Of a DNA stretch of 64,000 nucleotides, positions 12,101 through 27,100 are shown in pieces; the stretch's first letter is position 1, and every line of letters begins with the position of its first letter. The notes under the pieces were generated by a model. It had not been told where the DNA came from. It saw nothing but the letters and a program-made list of their open reading frames with translations, and ran no database searches. The translations under genes were made by a program, and so were the position numbers. Source of the stretch: Ascidia mentula (Eukaryota; Chordata; Ascidiacea; Phlebobranchia; Ascidiidae); NCBI GenBank assembly GCA_947561715.1, contig OX387197.1, positions 19,886,266 through 19,950,265 of the forward strand, given 5' to 3'.

Positions 12101-15100
12101 CCCTTTTTCTTTTTCTTGGAAGCCTGAAAGTCGTGCTTGCTCTCGTCGTAAACGCAACATCATTGCAGAATCTGAGACTTTCATGGCCGGAGGGATTTGC
12201 GTTATATATACCCACCATAAAATAAATAAAAACAAAACATCCGGCATAGTTTGTGACTAAAATTTAATAAATGCAATTACGTGACATTCATTGATGGATG
12301 CGCTTAAAGCGTTGCACAGCTTTGTTGCGTTGCAAAGTTAAGACTGACTCCACGAGCCAACGCAACATCAGCAAAAAAGAAACGCGGCGAAAAAGGCAAT
12401 TAATCCGCTTCGCTAAAGTGCGGTAAAGTGAGCGCTACACGCTCCTTTATATGTTTTAGTGCAAATTACTGACACGTTTTCAACATACTGTCAAGAGTTT
12501 TTTCTGGCAAACTGCAAACATTCTTCATTTGCAATCCTGCGCAAAATTAGGCAATTCGTAAATCTTAGTGACCTCACTTGCATTTGGAAAATCAACCACA
12601 GCGATCTTATTTTCAAACTATATGTTTTAGTGGATCAGACTACACGTTCACCACTCTTGCCATTCACCCCTTTACTGCGTTTTTCTATATAAACTCCACC
12701 AGCAATTTCAGCAAATCATACACAGTGAAGGTACGCATTTCGTTGCTCTTACTTCATGTTTAGTATTTCAACGAATGAAACACATAAATCCTTCTTTGGG
12801 TTGTTGTGTATGAAAAAAACATGCACATAAGCTAAATTAATGTTGATTTACAGGTTCGGTCTAATATCGGTAGTATCAGTCAAACACAAACTTTTGACGG
12901 CTATGTTTCCAACAACGGTTATGTGTTGTACTTTAGAGGTATCCAATATTTTGGTAGATATGCACCGTCAGTGTGTGAAGTATTTTTCTACATTGCAAAG
13001 GTAAAAAAGTGCATAGGTCCAGTTGTAATGCTAAATCAAAAAAGTTTTTCTTAACAGAACAACAGTGGGTTGGAGTTTTCGTTCAGCAACATCTGGAATC
13101 GCGAAAGCGAATCTGTTCTTACTGGAATTCCCCGAAATATCGTGACGGGTTACACCTTGCTTTCCACGTACGTTCAATTTTATTGCATTTGTGTGAGGTA
13201 TTTGTGGCAAAGGAATGCAATACGTGTAGTTATTATGTCATTTTTCTTTTCGTGGTTATGTTTTATTGCGCTACAGTCGTGGTGCAAAATTTCTAGGAAA
13301 GGCTTTGCGTTGCGAAGATTTCGTTTATAGTTGCTAATACGTTCACTCCACCATGCAATAATAACACTTAACATTTTAAGCCGTTAGATGACGGAAATAT
13401 TGCGAAAATATTTTGATGATATTGCCTGTTTGACAAAGTAGTGTTGGCTTTTTTTCGTTTCGCCTTCAATATCAGCAAATGTTATTTATCAGAAATATTG
13501 CGAAACCATTCGTTATATATCCAGGTCTCCGGCCAATGAAATTACGAAATGCGAACTTGATGCGACAATGTTCAACATGTTAGCATCTATAACGGCTGCC
13601 GGTAAGAACCTAGTTGTGCTGTAGCGTTGATTTGCAGCAGCCACAATTTATTTGGTTGTCATAGCAAGGACCATTATTGGTTTGGTCCTATTAATGTTTC
13701 CTTGTGTGAATTTCCCAGACTTTTTTGGTAATTACGGTTACTAGCACAAGCGCTCACATCAGCTTGCTTTTATTCTGTTGGAAGTCCAAGTTTGACGATT
13801 ACATGCTCATCCATCCAGAAACTCAACGCTATCTATGAATTGCGCAGTAGCAGTGCATGACTTTTCGACTGAAAATATTTGTATGTTTTTTTATAGAACA
13901 AGGTTTCAACGCATCTGTGGATCCTCAAAGTAAGAAAATTATATTGCATGACTGTTTTATTTTTGCAATGATTAAATCTAAATGCAGCTGTCGTTGAAAC
14001 GAATGTTACATTAACCCGACTGAAATCCTTTGATCTGACAAGACATTTGAAGAACTTTTACCGCTATCGCTACGACGATTACTCTTCTCCTGTCAACAGA
14101 ATTGTTGATGGGGGTGGTAACATGTACGATGTTGGAAACATTGTGAGTTAAATGACGTGCACAAAACACAAAAGAATTGAACATACTATATTAAAACTGT
14201 TAATTTCAGGTGGGCTTCAGCGCGAATGGTGAATGTTTTCCGGCCCTTAAATACAACGCCACATACAAGTAGGTGCTCAACTTGAGATGTTTGGATAACA
14301 GGATAAAGTGCGTTTTTTGATGCTGCGTTTAAACTATTGGGTATAAACTAACAGCAAAACTTGCAGATTAACGTTCTCACAAAGTATGTTGATCTGCTTT
14401 CAGGCCTTTTTTACAGGCAAAGGGGAAAATATATGACATTTATTTTTATAAAAATGTTTAAAAATCGAGCAAGCAATATCCCTGAAGCGCATTGAAGGTT
14501 TTGCTTGACTATTTTACACGCTTCTATATTCGCACACTAGTCCGTTCCTACGAGGCTACTGATAGTTGTTCAGTATGTCTGAAGGTTTTGTCTACATTCC
14601 AGCAGCACAATTCATTTACACTTCATTCTAGTTTTAGGTTATTTGTGAATGATCGTTACCAAACCTAGATAAGGTGATCATTTGGGATTGATTCCACATT
14701 GGTACTTATTTTTTTAGCGGTTCAGACTACACGTTTTCTACGCTTGCCATTCACCCTTTTACTGCGTTCTTCTACATAAACTCCACCAGCAATTACAGCA
14801 AATCATACTCAATAAAAGTACGTATTTGATTTGTATCTAATAGGGCCTATATATAGGCTGTAGCCAATTTGGAGCCTTTTACAAAACTAATATACTTTAC
14901 TCTTATAAAAGATTTAATATTCGAAAAAATTATCTTTAAAATCTTTTTTACATATCTTGGTGTATCATAAAATGTCTTAGCGATAAACTAAATTTCGTTA
15001 GCAGTCCCATAGGCTAAATTATCGTTGTTTTACAGGTTCGGTCTAATATCGGTAGCTTCAGTCAAACACAGACTTTTGACGCCTCAGTTTCATATGAAGG

Positions 15101-18100
15101 TTACGTGTTGCCCTTCAGAGGAATCCAATATTTCGGCAACTTCGCACCAGGAGTGTGTGAAGTATTTTTCTATATTGCATCGGTAAAGAAACTGCGTACG
15201 GTTCAAGTTTAGGTATTGTTTTGAAAACATGTTTCTTAACAGAACAACAGTGGATTGGAGTTTTCGTTCAGCAACATCCAGGACCGCGAAAGCGAATCTG
15301 TTCTTATTGGAATTCCCCAAAATGTCGTGTCGGGTTATACCTTGCTCTCCCCGTAAGTTGATTTCTGTTGCATTTTAAGTAAGAGTCAGGCACAAATTCT
15401 TAAATTTCCATACGCTACAATATGGGTGCAATAGCCATTACTTCAAATAATTTTTAAACAGATATCTGCGTTGGGGGCGTTTAATCTCGCCAAAGCTGTT
15501 AAAAGATACAATGCTCGACTTGCTAATCGCAGTGACAAAAGGTAAAAAAACAGCTTTTAAATATTACTTATTAACAGTTTCACTCAACCAAAGGTCTTGT
15601 TACCAAAATAATTATGTGTTCTTTGTTGTAGTTTTTTGTGCACACGATCGATTGTTTGCCACATTTCAGGTGTTCAGATTCCGGACGAGGAATTGCAGCA
15701 GGACCCAAACGGTTCGTAAAATTGCGTCATATTTCTGAGTAAACCAAATTTTTGCACAACATACGTACTTCTAAGCTGCAGACAGGTTGTGTACACGCAC
15801 TGTTTCGACCTGTTAGGTCTCATCGGTGCAGCCTTTTAAGTTTAGTGTGCCGGCTAGTGCAGAAGCTAGCACGTGCCACTTCAACAGCTGCACTGATGAG
15901 ACCTTACATGTCGAAACAGTGCGTGTACACACCCTGTCTGCAGCTTGCAAATATAATGGCTTTTTTGCACATATACGTACTTTTGATCTTATAAAATTGC
16001 GAAATTAGGGTTAAAGCTGGACAATTGCAAGTTTAATATTTCTTAGATTACTAAATACAATTAAAAAGTAAGTCAAAGTTTTGAAAGGCAGTTTGGCAGT
16101 TTAATCCCTATAATAGAACATGATTTAGCGTTGGTGCTCCACCTGTTTGGAACGCCCAGATTGGTCGGCTTGTTATTGCTGGTTCACAAGTACATACATA
16201 TAAATATGATGTCTTATGCCGTTTTTTTATGTACATACAATTTACAATATAAAACACATACAAAATTTTCTTCAGTTGCAAGCGAAACAAAACTTCTCTT
16301 GGAGCGACTGCGATCTGCAAATATCTCGAGCCATTTGCCTGATTTCTATGAAATTGTTTACGATGATAACTCCGAACCAATCAATCAAATCATCCGTGGA
16401 GGATTTTATCCAAACTATTTGTTTTCAGAAGGAAATTTCGTAAGATAGAATGAAAACGCCAATTGATTAAACTCACAACCTATTAATTTTAGGTATATTT
16501 TGGTATCAACGGTGATGGTTGTTTTGTTGAATATGATAAAATATACAAGTAAGTGCAACGAAAATAATCAACTTCATAGAATAAACATTATCTTAGTCGA
16601 ATAAATGTTCTATTATGATAAACCATTTTGAAAAAGCACTCGCAAATTAAATTTATAATAGATAGAACTTGAGATAAAAGAAAGAAATATAAGGAAGAAA
16701 CACATCATTCTGCCTACTTTCTCAGATATGCCTTAAATTAAACAGAGTTTATCAAATAACTTACCAACCAAACATCTTGTTAGCGCCACAAACGCATCTA
16801 CTTGAATCACATGAACAGTAGATAGGCTATATGTTGCAAAATATTGTGGATATTTGATGAAAGTTGATGTTTAAAAATTGATTATAAATATGTATGCAGC
16901 GGTACGGACTATTCTTTTTCGACCCTTACTATTCAACCATTCACCGCCGTTTTATACGTCAACACGACTGATATTGCATTGAGAAGTTACAGTATTGAGG
17001 TATAGTGCATAACTAAGATTTTTGTATTTGCTAGAACTTGCTTATGGTTATATTTACATTATCTATATTTGAAGATAAAATATAAAGACATTTGTACCAA
17101 AAATAAACTTTTAGCCATCATTTTTTTAAGGTATGGTCGAATATTTATTCATACCAGAGATCAACCGATTTCTCTGGTACTGTATCATACAAGGAATACG
17201 TTGTCGTGTACAAAGGTGTCCAGTATATTGAAGGACAATCCGCAACCGTGTCTAAAGTATTTTTTCTTTTGACCCAGGTAAGTGTCGTCTCAGTAAATGC
17301 AAAATAAGAAAGCTTTTATAAGTCGAATAAAAACAGATCGTCAATTTTAATGAAACAGCTGAAACTTGAATAAAATATACATGATGAGGACAGACACTTG
17401 GGCACGAATTTAAAATAAAACACACAGTGTTAAAACAAAAATGAAGATCTGCAAATGTACATGACATAAAACACAGATAAGATCGAAAGTCGAGAGAAAT
17501 GTGCGTTTGTTTCTTTTCATTAAAGCGATTTTGTTTTTCAGGGGCAAGGTGAATACGACTTCACATTTGACGTGGTGCACAGGAGATATGCCAATGCTAC
17601 ATTTCGCGGAAACGCGACAAACTTTGTACTCGGTTACGTTTTATTATCCAAGTAGGCAGAGAATTTTTTGTGAAAAGTATAAAACGTTTCTTTGACGTGG
17701 AAAAGTAAAAAGATATTTTCTGGAATCAAAGAACGTTTCGTTATAGTAATAAGGTCCAGGAAGACATTAGCACACTTAGGCTAGCGATCGCAGTTGGTTG
17801 CTACCCAAATTATTAGCACAAAAAGAGTCATGTGAAACATAAGTTTAACTACTTCAAACAATTGATGTTAAATTAGTTGGTATTTACTTTACTACGTCTT
17901 ATACCCACCCTTATTGTATGTACCTTTAGCACGAATCCCGGTCACGAGTTTACATCTTTCCAATTAAAAACCACGATGTCCAAGCTGATGATGACAATCG
18001 TTGATGGTGAGATAAAACTTCAGATAATTGGTTTGTTTATAATTTCGGCTTAATTATGTGGGAAAGTTTAATTATGAAAGAAGTCATTTATACCTAAAAA

Positions 18101-21100
18101 TTAAATTTTGCATTTTCCCATATTTTTTGCAGATTCAACCTGAAACCAAATAGTTTATCGTGTTATCCTTAACTTTAAGGTCATTTTTGCATACTTATTT
18201 CATACTTTACTTGTTTTACCAGGTACCATTTATCCAGAACCACAACCTAATCCACAAAGTAAGTTGATTTATTATAATCACTAAATAAACATTTTAACGG
18301 TCTTTCGTATAGAATATATTCTGGATAAAAAGCCCAACATCAGCTAACGTAATTGACAAAATAACTTTTTTATTCATCATTATAACACAAAACATCAAAT
18401 ATTAGTGGGCAACGATCTCCACATAATATTGGAACGTTTTGCATCCTCAAATTTGAGGAACAATTTCAAAGACTTTTATGACTATCTTTATGACGATACT
18501 GCTGTTCCGATAAACATGATTAGGAATGGTGGCAACAATATATTCAATGAAGGAAACATAGTAAGTGTGCATGTGTATTTATACATACTTGAAACAGCAA
18601 CCTATAAAATGTAGATTTACTGGTACGTGAATGAAGATGGCCAACTTGCCGAATACAACAAAACCTACAAGTAAGCGCTGTTGCAATTATAACACTATTA
18701 TTCCTGTAATTGTGACTACCATATATTCAGTGGATTCGACTATGCATTTTCAACACTTGCAACGCATCCATTTGTTGCACTGCTGCTCACAAACAGCACC
18801 ACTAACGAGACAAGGACATACACGATTGAGGTGAAAAATAAATTTGGTTTTTGCAACACAAAATAAAAATACCCAAAAAAAGTTTATAAAAAACATAGCT
18901 TGGTAAAGAAAGTTTGTAGCTGTACAGGCTTTATTTAAATGAACTATGCTCTATTGTTTTACTAGTCGTGGTCAAGACTTTACAGATACGGTAGGAGAAC
19001 GACATTTTCCGGTTCAATTTCCAATGAAAACTTCAAGTTGTCGTTCGATGCAGTTCATTACTATCAAAGCTATTACCCTACTGTGTGCAAACTCTTCTTC
19101 TTTGTAACGCAGGTACTTACTTTCTTGTATAAACTTCCCAGAATTGTACAATTTATTTACGAATATTTTACAGATAAAAGTCTGATAGATTTACCACAAT
19201 ATTTAGATTTACCTCTTTTTTCGTTTAGAAACAAAACGACTTTACCTTCACATTGTTTGAGAGGTACAGTAGGTACAGACAAAGCATAGCTTCATTTAGT
19301 GGCAATTCTTCGTTCGCCGTGTTCGGATACACATTGATTTCGACGTAAGTTGTAATGTGGCCTGATTAAAGCTAATATCATTTTTCACAAATTGATAAAC
19401 CGCAAAAGTTCGTGTCGCCACTCCTATTCCTTTTCACAGAACGTTCCCAAGCTTTGCAATTACTCAGTCCCAGGTGGGAGCTACAATGAATCGTATTCTA
19501 CACGCCATAACGAAAAGTGTGTTGGATTTTATCCAAACGTGGTTTTATTGTGTGGGGTGTAATTAAGCAACGAAACAATTCTTAAGATGCTTCAAAATAA
19601 TTATTATTTTGTGTATAAGCTGCAGACAGATGGCCACTGTTTCGACCTAAAAGGTCTGCTTATCAATTATTATTTTGCTTGCAGGTACTAATTACACCGA
19701 GGAATCACAAGCCCAAAACAGTTAGTACCTTTTTCTGATCGCTTTAAAACTCCTGAATCAATAGTAGTCAACGGCTTTACGTATGTGCCGTTTCCTTGAT
19801 TATAAAACACCTTTAGCAGCATTAACACGGTGCCATGCGGAGGATGCCATTGAGTAGAATACAATAAAATTGCAAGAAAGGGTATCTTTTTTATGTTTTC
19901 TTATAAATTCTTAACCGTTGTGGAACGACATCATCACCATTGCACACGTATGCATAATTATAAATTTAATTTATAGTTGGTATGGAGACCAACGCGATTT
20001 TGGAGAATTTAAGGTCTGTGGATTTAACCAGGCGAATCCGCGACTTCAATCACTACGATTATGACGATCATTCTCATCCCATCAACATGATATCTAACGG
20101 AGGCGTGCTGTTTAGTAATGGAGGAAATCTGGTGATCTTTTTAAAATTAAATACTCACCTGGAGTTTTAAATATCTGACTTTACTTAGGTTCATTATGCT
20201 GCAAACGGCGATGGCGTGAATGTTGAATACAACCAAACCTACAAGTAATACAACATCCAATGATTTTATTTTGCACTATTTAGTATTTTGTGGACAGCAT
20301 AAATCTCCTTAGCAATCTTAGATTAAGGCAATCGCAAATATGTACTAATGCTTGGTTCTTAATAAATGCAGTGGCTCCGACTACACATTTTCAACAGTGG
20401 CCGGATATCCGTTTTTTGCTGTGTTGTACACCAACACAACATACAGTAAGGACACGGCATACAGCATCTCGGTAACCTATTATTTTATATTTGGTATCCT
20501 TGTTATACTGCTGCCATATTTTTCCAATAAAATTATATGATCGTAATGTGCAGCTCATTCTTGAATTGTTGTGTATATATTTATAATTCTTTTATAAATA
20601 AATATTCAACAGTAAACTCTTTGACCAATTCTCCGGCTTCGAGGTTGGTTTAATATAGCGCAGAAATGGAACAAAGTGGATACTTTTACCTTTGAACTAG
20701 GCTATTTATAAATAAGACACAAATAAACAACTAAACAAAAAATAAAATTACTTTTAGGTATGGTCACGCATTCGAACCTATCGAGTACGTACCTCTTTTT
20801 CCGGGTCTGTGTCAAACGAGTTCTACAAAGTGTCATTTGAAGCGGTTCAATATTCATATGAAGGAAACTACCCAACAGTCTGTCAATTGTTTTTCTACAT
20901 TGGGGCGGTAAAACATTTTATTTTGACGTCTTGCAAAAAGTAATAGTGTATACTGTTGTTTTAGATGGACAATGACCTGGCATTTGCATTAACTTTAACA
21001 ACCGCAGTGTTTGGCCGTTACCAAAGCATTGAAGCGAACCTGAATGGAAACAACACATTTACCATCCTCGGTTACCTCTTATTATCCTCGTAAGTAGAAC

Positions 21101-24100
21101 ACTTGCGCATTGTTATTTAATGCACAACGTAATCATATATGCAGTACACATACTTATACGACTTTAAAACAATGTCCACGAACCATCTTTCTTGATTTTA
21201 CTAGATCGTATCCTGGGCATGTAGTGACAACAGATCAAGTTGAGGCGACATTGCAAGATATTTTGGACACTGTAATGGAGGGTGCGGATTTCCATTTCTT
21301 TAAAACAGATTATTATATATTATGATGCTAGCGTTGATAAATGAACCTGACCCAACTAACTCGTTAAATGATCGAAACACAAACGGACTTCTTGTCATTG
21401 TTCAAGTCGTTCGTTTGATTTTGGTTTGTTTGGCTGCTGCATTTTCACATTAATTTTTCATCAAAGTTTGTACAATAATACCACGAATTTATCTAGCGAT
21501 GTATCTTATATCTTTCAGTTTTACCTGCGCGATCCTTGGAACCACGCAGTAAGTGTTTTTTTGTATACGGGTATCTATTGTTTTCAATAAGTTAACAAGT
21601 GTGTCACGTTCTACATTACTAGATTTTTTTCCTTTGCCTATTTTAGTTTTCCACGAAAGTGAATCTTTTTTGAACCGTATTTCTCGTTCTGACTTAACCA
21701 GTCACATGTTGGACTTTAATCATTACGAATATGATGACTCCAATCAACCAATGAAATCAATCGCTAATGGAGGAAACAACATGTTTAACGAAGGAAACCA
21801 CGTAAGGATTTTAACTGCTTTTCACATGCCCAATTCTCATAGGTTAGAATTTAAAAAAAAACAGGTTTATTTTTTGGCAAATGGAACCGGGGGATTTGCA
21901 GAATACAACCGAACATACAAGTCAGTAAAAATATTATTAATGCGTATAGTGACATTCACGCATGTTGTACAATTATTGTGTTATATTGTATAGTGGATCT
22001 GACTACACGTTCACAACATTAGCAACTTATCCATTCACTGCGATTTTGTACACGAACACAACTCTATCTAGACACAGGACATGGACAATCGAGGTTGAAT
22101 TTGATTCCGTTTTGATTGTTTAGTGTAAAATATTCCTTGCTACCACCACAAGTTCATTACCAGTCATTTAGGCAACGTGTTGTTTGGATTACCATGTTTT
22201 TTTTCATAAGGAAACTATGCAAATTCTAATTAAACGAAACATTGTTTCAGGTCTGGTCACGATTACATTATTCCTGGACAACTAGCACCTTTGATGGAGT
22301 GATATCCAGTGGAGAATACGTGTTATCATATCGGGCAACAAATTATCTGCAAAGATCCATCTCTTATTATAGTTACAATTACCCAACCATATGCAAGGTC
22401 TTTTTCTACATTTCAAGACAGGTGAATTTGTAACTTATAAATGAATACACCCCCTCTCAGAGCAAAAAAGAGCTATTGCAAGCAAATACCATAAGTTGTT
22501 TATAACCAAGTGGTTGTTTCCTCTGTGCAGCGTAAACTTTATTCAGAAAAAAATTATCTTTGTTTTCCGATAACTTGGCTTTTAACAGAACGAAAGCACC
22601 TTCGAATTTACATCAATGCATCAAAGTTTGTGGTGGGACAGTAGACGAAGTCAAACCATAGGAAAAATAAGTGGAAATGCAACATATCTTGTGTTTGGTT
22701 ACATCCTAATCTCTACGTAAGTGTCACGGAATTATTTCGGCAATCCAACGCTGCCTCCCTAATACAAAAAAGGCCCGGATCCTACAATAACGGCTCACCA
22801 CTAAAGCCAAAATACCTCACACTGGTTTCACTAAATGGGCGTCCAACTTTAATAAATGAACTGATGTTAAAAACGACGACAAAAAAGTACATACAATACC
22901 ATTAAATGCGAATAAACAATTCAATACAAAGTACTTGTTGGGCAACACTAAAAACAACCGTACAGCGCGACGCCCATCTCAAGACTCCCCGGGTCATACA
23001 CACAACACTCCTTGCACCGGCCATTCAACCACTCAACCATTTGCACGTGAACCAATGGAGCGTTACAGGATGTGGCAAACATAGAAAACCACTATTGTGC
23101 GAAAATAAACACAAAGGGAAATTTGATAAAAAGTGAGTGCAAGGAACGATCAAAAACGAAAGCATAGTGCGATGTGTTGTGTACGTATATGTAATAAGGA
23201 GTGCTTTAAATAACAACACAGATGAACAAAGAAAGCATAAAGAAAAGCATTAGTGCCGTGTGTCATTTTCGCCACATAAGCAACCACGAATCATAGATAT
23301 GAACGTTTTTTCAGTGCAAAGGAACATCGTTATAGCATTTGTGAACAGCTATCATTGGAAAATATTTTGTACCAACATAAATAAATAAGGCAGACCAGAT
23401 TTTTTAATTTTCATCATATTTCAATGTAACAAACGCATATATCTGTTTCAGTCAATGGTACAGCAAAGTTGTGACAAACCAACAAGTCGAAGGTACAATG
23501 CGAATCATACTGAATGCAGCAACAGGCGGTAAGTTCCAAGTTCGTTACCTAAAGCAATGCATCAATGAATAGAGATCGCAACTAACATGTAGTGGGTGTG
23601 TAGTATGACCATTCGATTATTTAAGTCGTTCGTTTAATTTTGGTTTGTTTGTCTTAATGGCTGCTGCATTTTGCACATTAATTTTAAATCAAAGTATGTA
23701 CAATAATACCAGGAATTTATCTCGCGATGTATCTTATACCTTTCAGCTTTACCTGCGCGATCCTTGGAACCACGCAGTAAGTGTTTTTTTGTATACGGAG
23801 GTCTATTGTTTACAATCAGTTAACAAGTGTGTCACGTTCTACATTACTGGATTTTTTTCCTTCGCGTATTTTAGTTTTCCACGAAAGTGAATCTCTTTTG
23901 AACCGCATTTCTCGTTCTGACTTAACGAGTCACATGGTGGACTTTAATCATTACGAATATGATGACACCAATCAACCGATGAGATCAATCGCTAATGGAG
24001 GAAACAACATGTTTAACGATGGAAACCACGTAAGGATTTTAACTGCTTTTCACATGCCCAATTCTCATTGGTTTGAATTAAAAAAAACAGGTTTATATTT

Positions 24101-27100
24101 TGGCAAATGAAACTGGTGGATTTGCAGAATACAACCGAACATACAAGTCAGTAAAAATGTTCTTAATGCGTATTGTGACATTCACGCATGTTGTACAATT
24201 ATTGTGTTATATTGTATAGTGGATCTGACTACACGTTCACAACATTAGCAACTTATCCATTCACTGCGATTTTGTACACCAACACAACTCTACCTAAAAA
24301 CAGGACATGGACAATCGAGGTTGAATTCTGATTCCGTTGATAAGTCTTTTGCATAAAATATTCCTTGCTACCACCACAGGTTTATTACAAGTCGACAAAC
24401 ATGTTGTTTGGATTAACAGGCCTTTTACAATGAAACCAAGCAAAAACTAATTAAAGAACACATTGTTTCAGGTTTGGTCACGATTACATTATTCCTGGAC
24501 AACTAGCACCTTTGACGGAGTGATATCCAGTGGAGAATACGTGTTATCATATCGGGCAACAAATTATCTGCAAAGATCCATCTCTTATTATAGTTACAAT
24601 TACCCAACCATATGCAAGGTCTTTTTCTACATTTCAAGACAGGTGAATTTGTAACTTATAAATGAATGCACTCTCCTTTAGAGCAAAAAAAATGTTTTGA
24701 TAAAATGAGCTGATACAAGCAAATACCATAAGTTGTTTATAAACAAAGTGGTTGTTTTCCGCTGTACGCAATCTCTGATCAGAAAAACTTTATCTGATTT
24801 TTTTGATAACTTGGCATTTAACAGAACGAAAGCACCTTTGAATTTACATCAACGCATCAAAGTTTGCGGTGGGACAGCAGACGAAGTCAAAATATAGGAA
24901 AAATAAGTGGAAATGCATCATATCTTGTGTTTGGTTACATCCTAATCTCTACGTAAGCAACCATGAATTATAGATATGAACGTTTTTTTTTCCACGCAAA
25001 AAAACATCGTTCTAAAGTTTGTGAACAGCTTTTATTGGAAAAAAATTTGTTCCAAAATAAACAAAAAAGGCAGACCAGATTTTTTAATTTTCATCATATT
25101 TTAATGTGACAAACGCATATTTCTGTTTCAGTCAATGGTACGGCTCAGTTGTGACAAACCCACAAGTCGAAGGTATACCTACAATGAGAATCTTACTGAA
25201 TGCGGCAACAGTCGGTAAGTACCAAATTCGGTACCTAAAGCAATGCATCAATTAATAGAGATCGCAACTAACATGTAGTGGGGGTGCAGTGTGACCTTTC
25301 GATACTGTAGTTTACATCGGCGAAAATTTTGTTTCGAATAAACTGAATTTTTCAGATCTTCTCCAATCACGAATAAACGTATTTCCTAATTTATATAGAA
25401 CCATGTTTTAGAAAAATAAAATTTAAATACAACCATTGACCGGCCCACCAAAGTGTGGCAGATAAAAGCAAGGACCACGTAAGTTACCACTCTGCAAAGG
25501 TTTTTGATTGGACACTCGGTGAAGCCAACACCATACGACAGTTATTGATGATTAGTTTTAACTTGCAATCTGATTTCAAAACTGCTTGCGTAAAGTGTTT
25601 TTTGTTTCTGTTCGGACCGGTTGCAAATGTCCCCATTGGCCAGTGCCGGTTCGCGAGTTGGTAGTCCTGCAAACTTAGAAATGTAGATCAGGTCCGCGAC
25701 TCTGATCTACATTTCCAAGTATATAAAATAGTAACTTCGCAAACCCTCGACTAACGAGCCGCAAATATGTCGCAACAATTAATCTATGTACACTGAAATG
25801 CGACTTGAAATTACTGGGACTAAACAATGTTACTACTTTCAGCAGTAATTTCAAAAGTAGGTTTTTGCTGCAACACGTTTATAATAAATCTTGAAAACGA
25901 TATACAGCTGTAGTTTTTTCAAATAAATGTATCTACTTTTTGGTTTTCGGGTCGCACAGTTTTTAAAAACGACAACCTCCGGTGATCGAAAATTTTGGCT
26001 GCACACACGCCGTGTAAATATTTTCGTTTGTTGCAGAAGCTCTTCCCACGCCACAACCAACCGACCCACGAAGTGAGTAAAGCTTAAACATATGAATTTT
26101 TAAGAACTAAATAACTTTAGTGAGATTTGTATCTTTTGCACGCAAGTTCAATTCTGCAACAACTGTGTATGTTTTTTTTTCTAGTCGTTCTAGAGATGGA
26201 AGAAGTTTTGGAAAACATTAGATCGGCCAATTTAACGAAGAACATTGTGGATTTCCACAATTATACATATGACGATATAGATCCTCCCATAAATAGAATA
26301 TCTAGAGGAGGAAACATGTTTAACGACGGAAACTACGTGGGAACACTTTTCTATTACACTTGTATTAAAACCTAAATATTCTTTTGGACAGGTTTATTTC
26401 CATGCAAATGACATTGGTGGTGTCGTTGAATACAACCGGACGTACAGGTCAGCGGTTGCTTGTACTAAGCAGCCTAATGAATCGTGTTGTACAGTTTTTC
26501 AAAACAATTGGTACCTTTCAATTCATTTGTAACCTATGTTTGTACTGTTTCAGTGGTTCTGACTTCGCGTTTTCAACGCTGCCAATTCATCCCTTTGTCT
26601 CTATTTTGTACACCAACACCACATATAGCAAAAACACAACGTACAGCATCGAGGTAAACGATGTTTTAGATTCAAAGTTGTAAAAGCGTTGCGGCAACGT
26701 CTTCTCTTTTAATAGAGTTGTACGGAGGTCGCGAAATTAAGTATTGTTATGTCAATAGTAAATAACAAACGGGTTAACCATACAGTATGTATAGCTATGT
26801 AGTTAGCGCCAAAGCTTTTGTTGTCTGGTAGAACTAAAATTGTGTCTAATCAACAAGGTGTGGTCGCGGTTATTCAGCTACAGAAAAAGAAGCACTTTCT
26901 CTGGGTCGGTATCAAACAACAACTACGTGTCAAGATTTGAAGCTGTTCAATATTCACAACACCCATACTACCCGTCCGTGTGCAAAGTTTTCTTCTGTAT
27001 ATCCCGACGCGTAAGTTTTCACTAATTAAACATGGAAGTATTAAATGACCTCTACTTTCACAATCGTCAAAATACATATCGTAAAACATTTTTTTATTAC

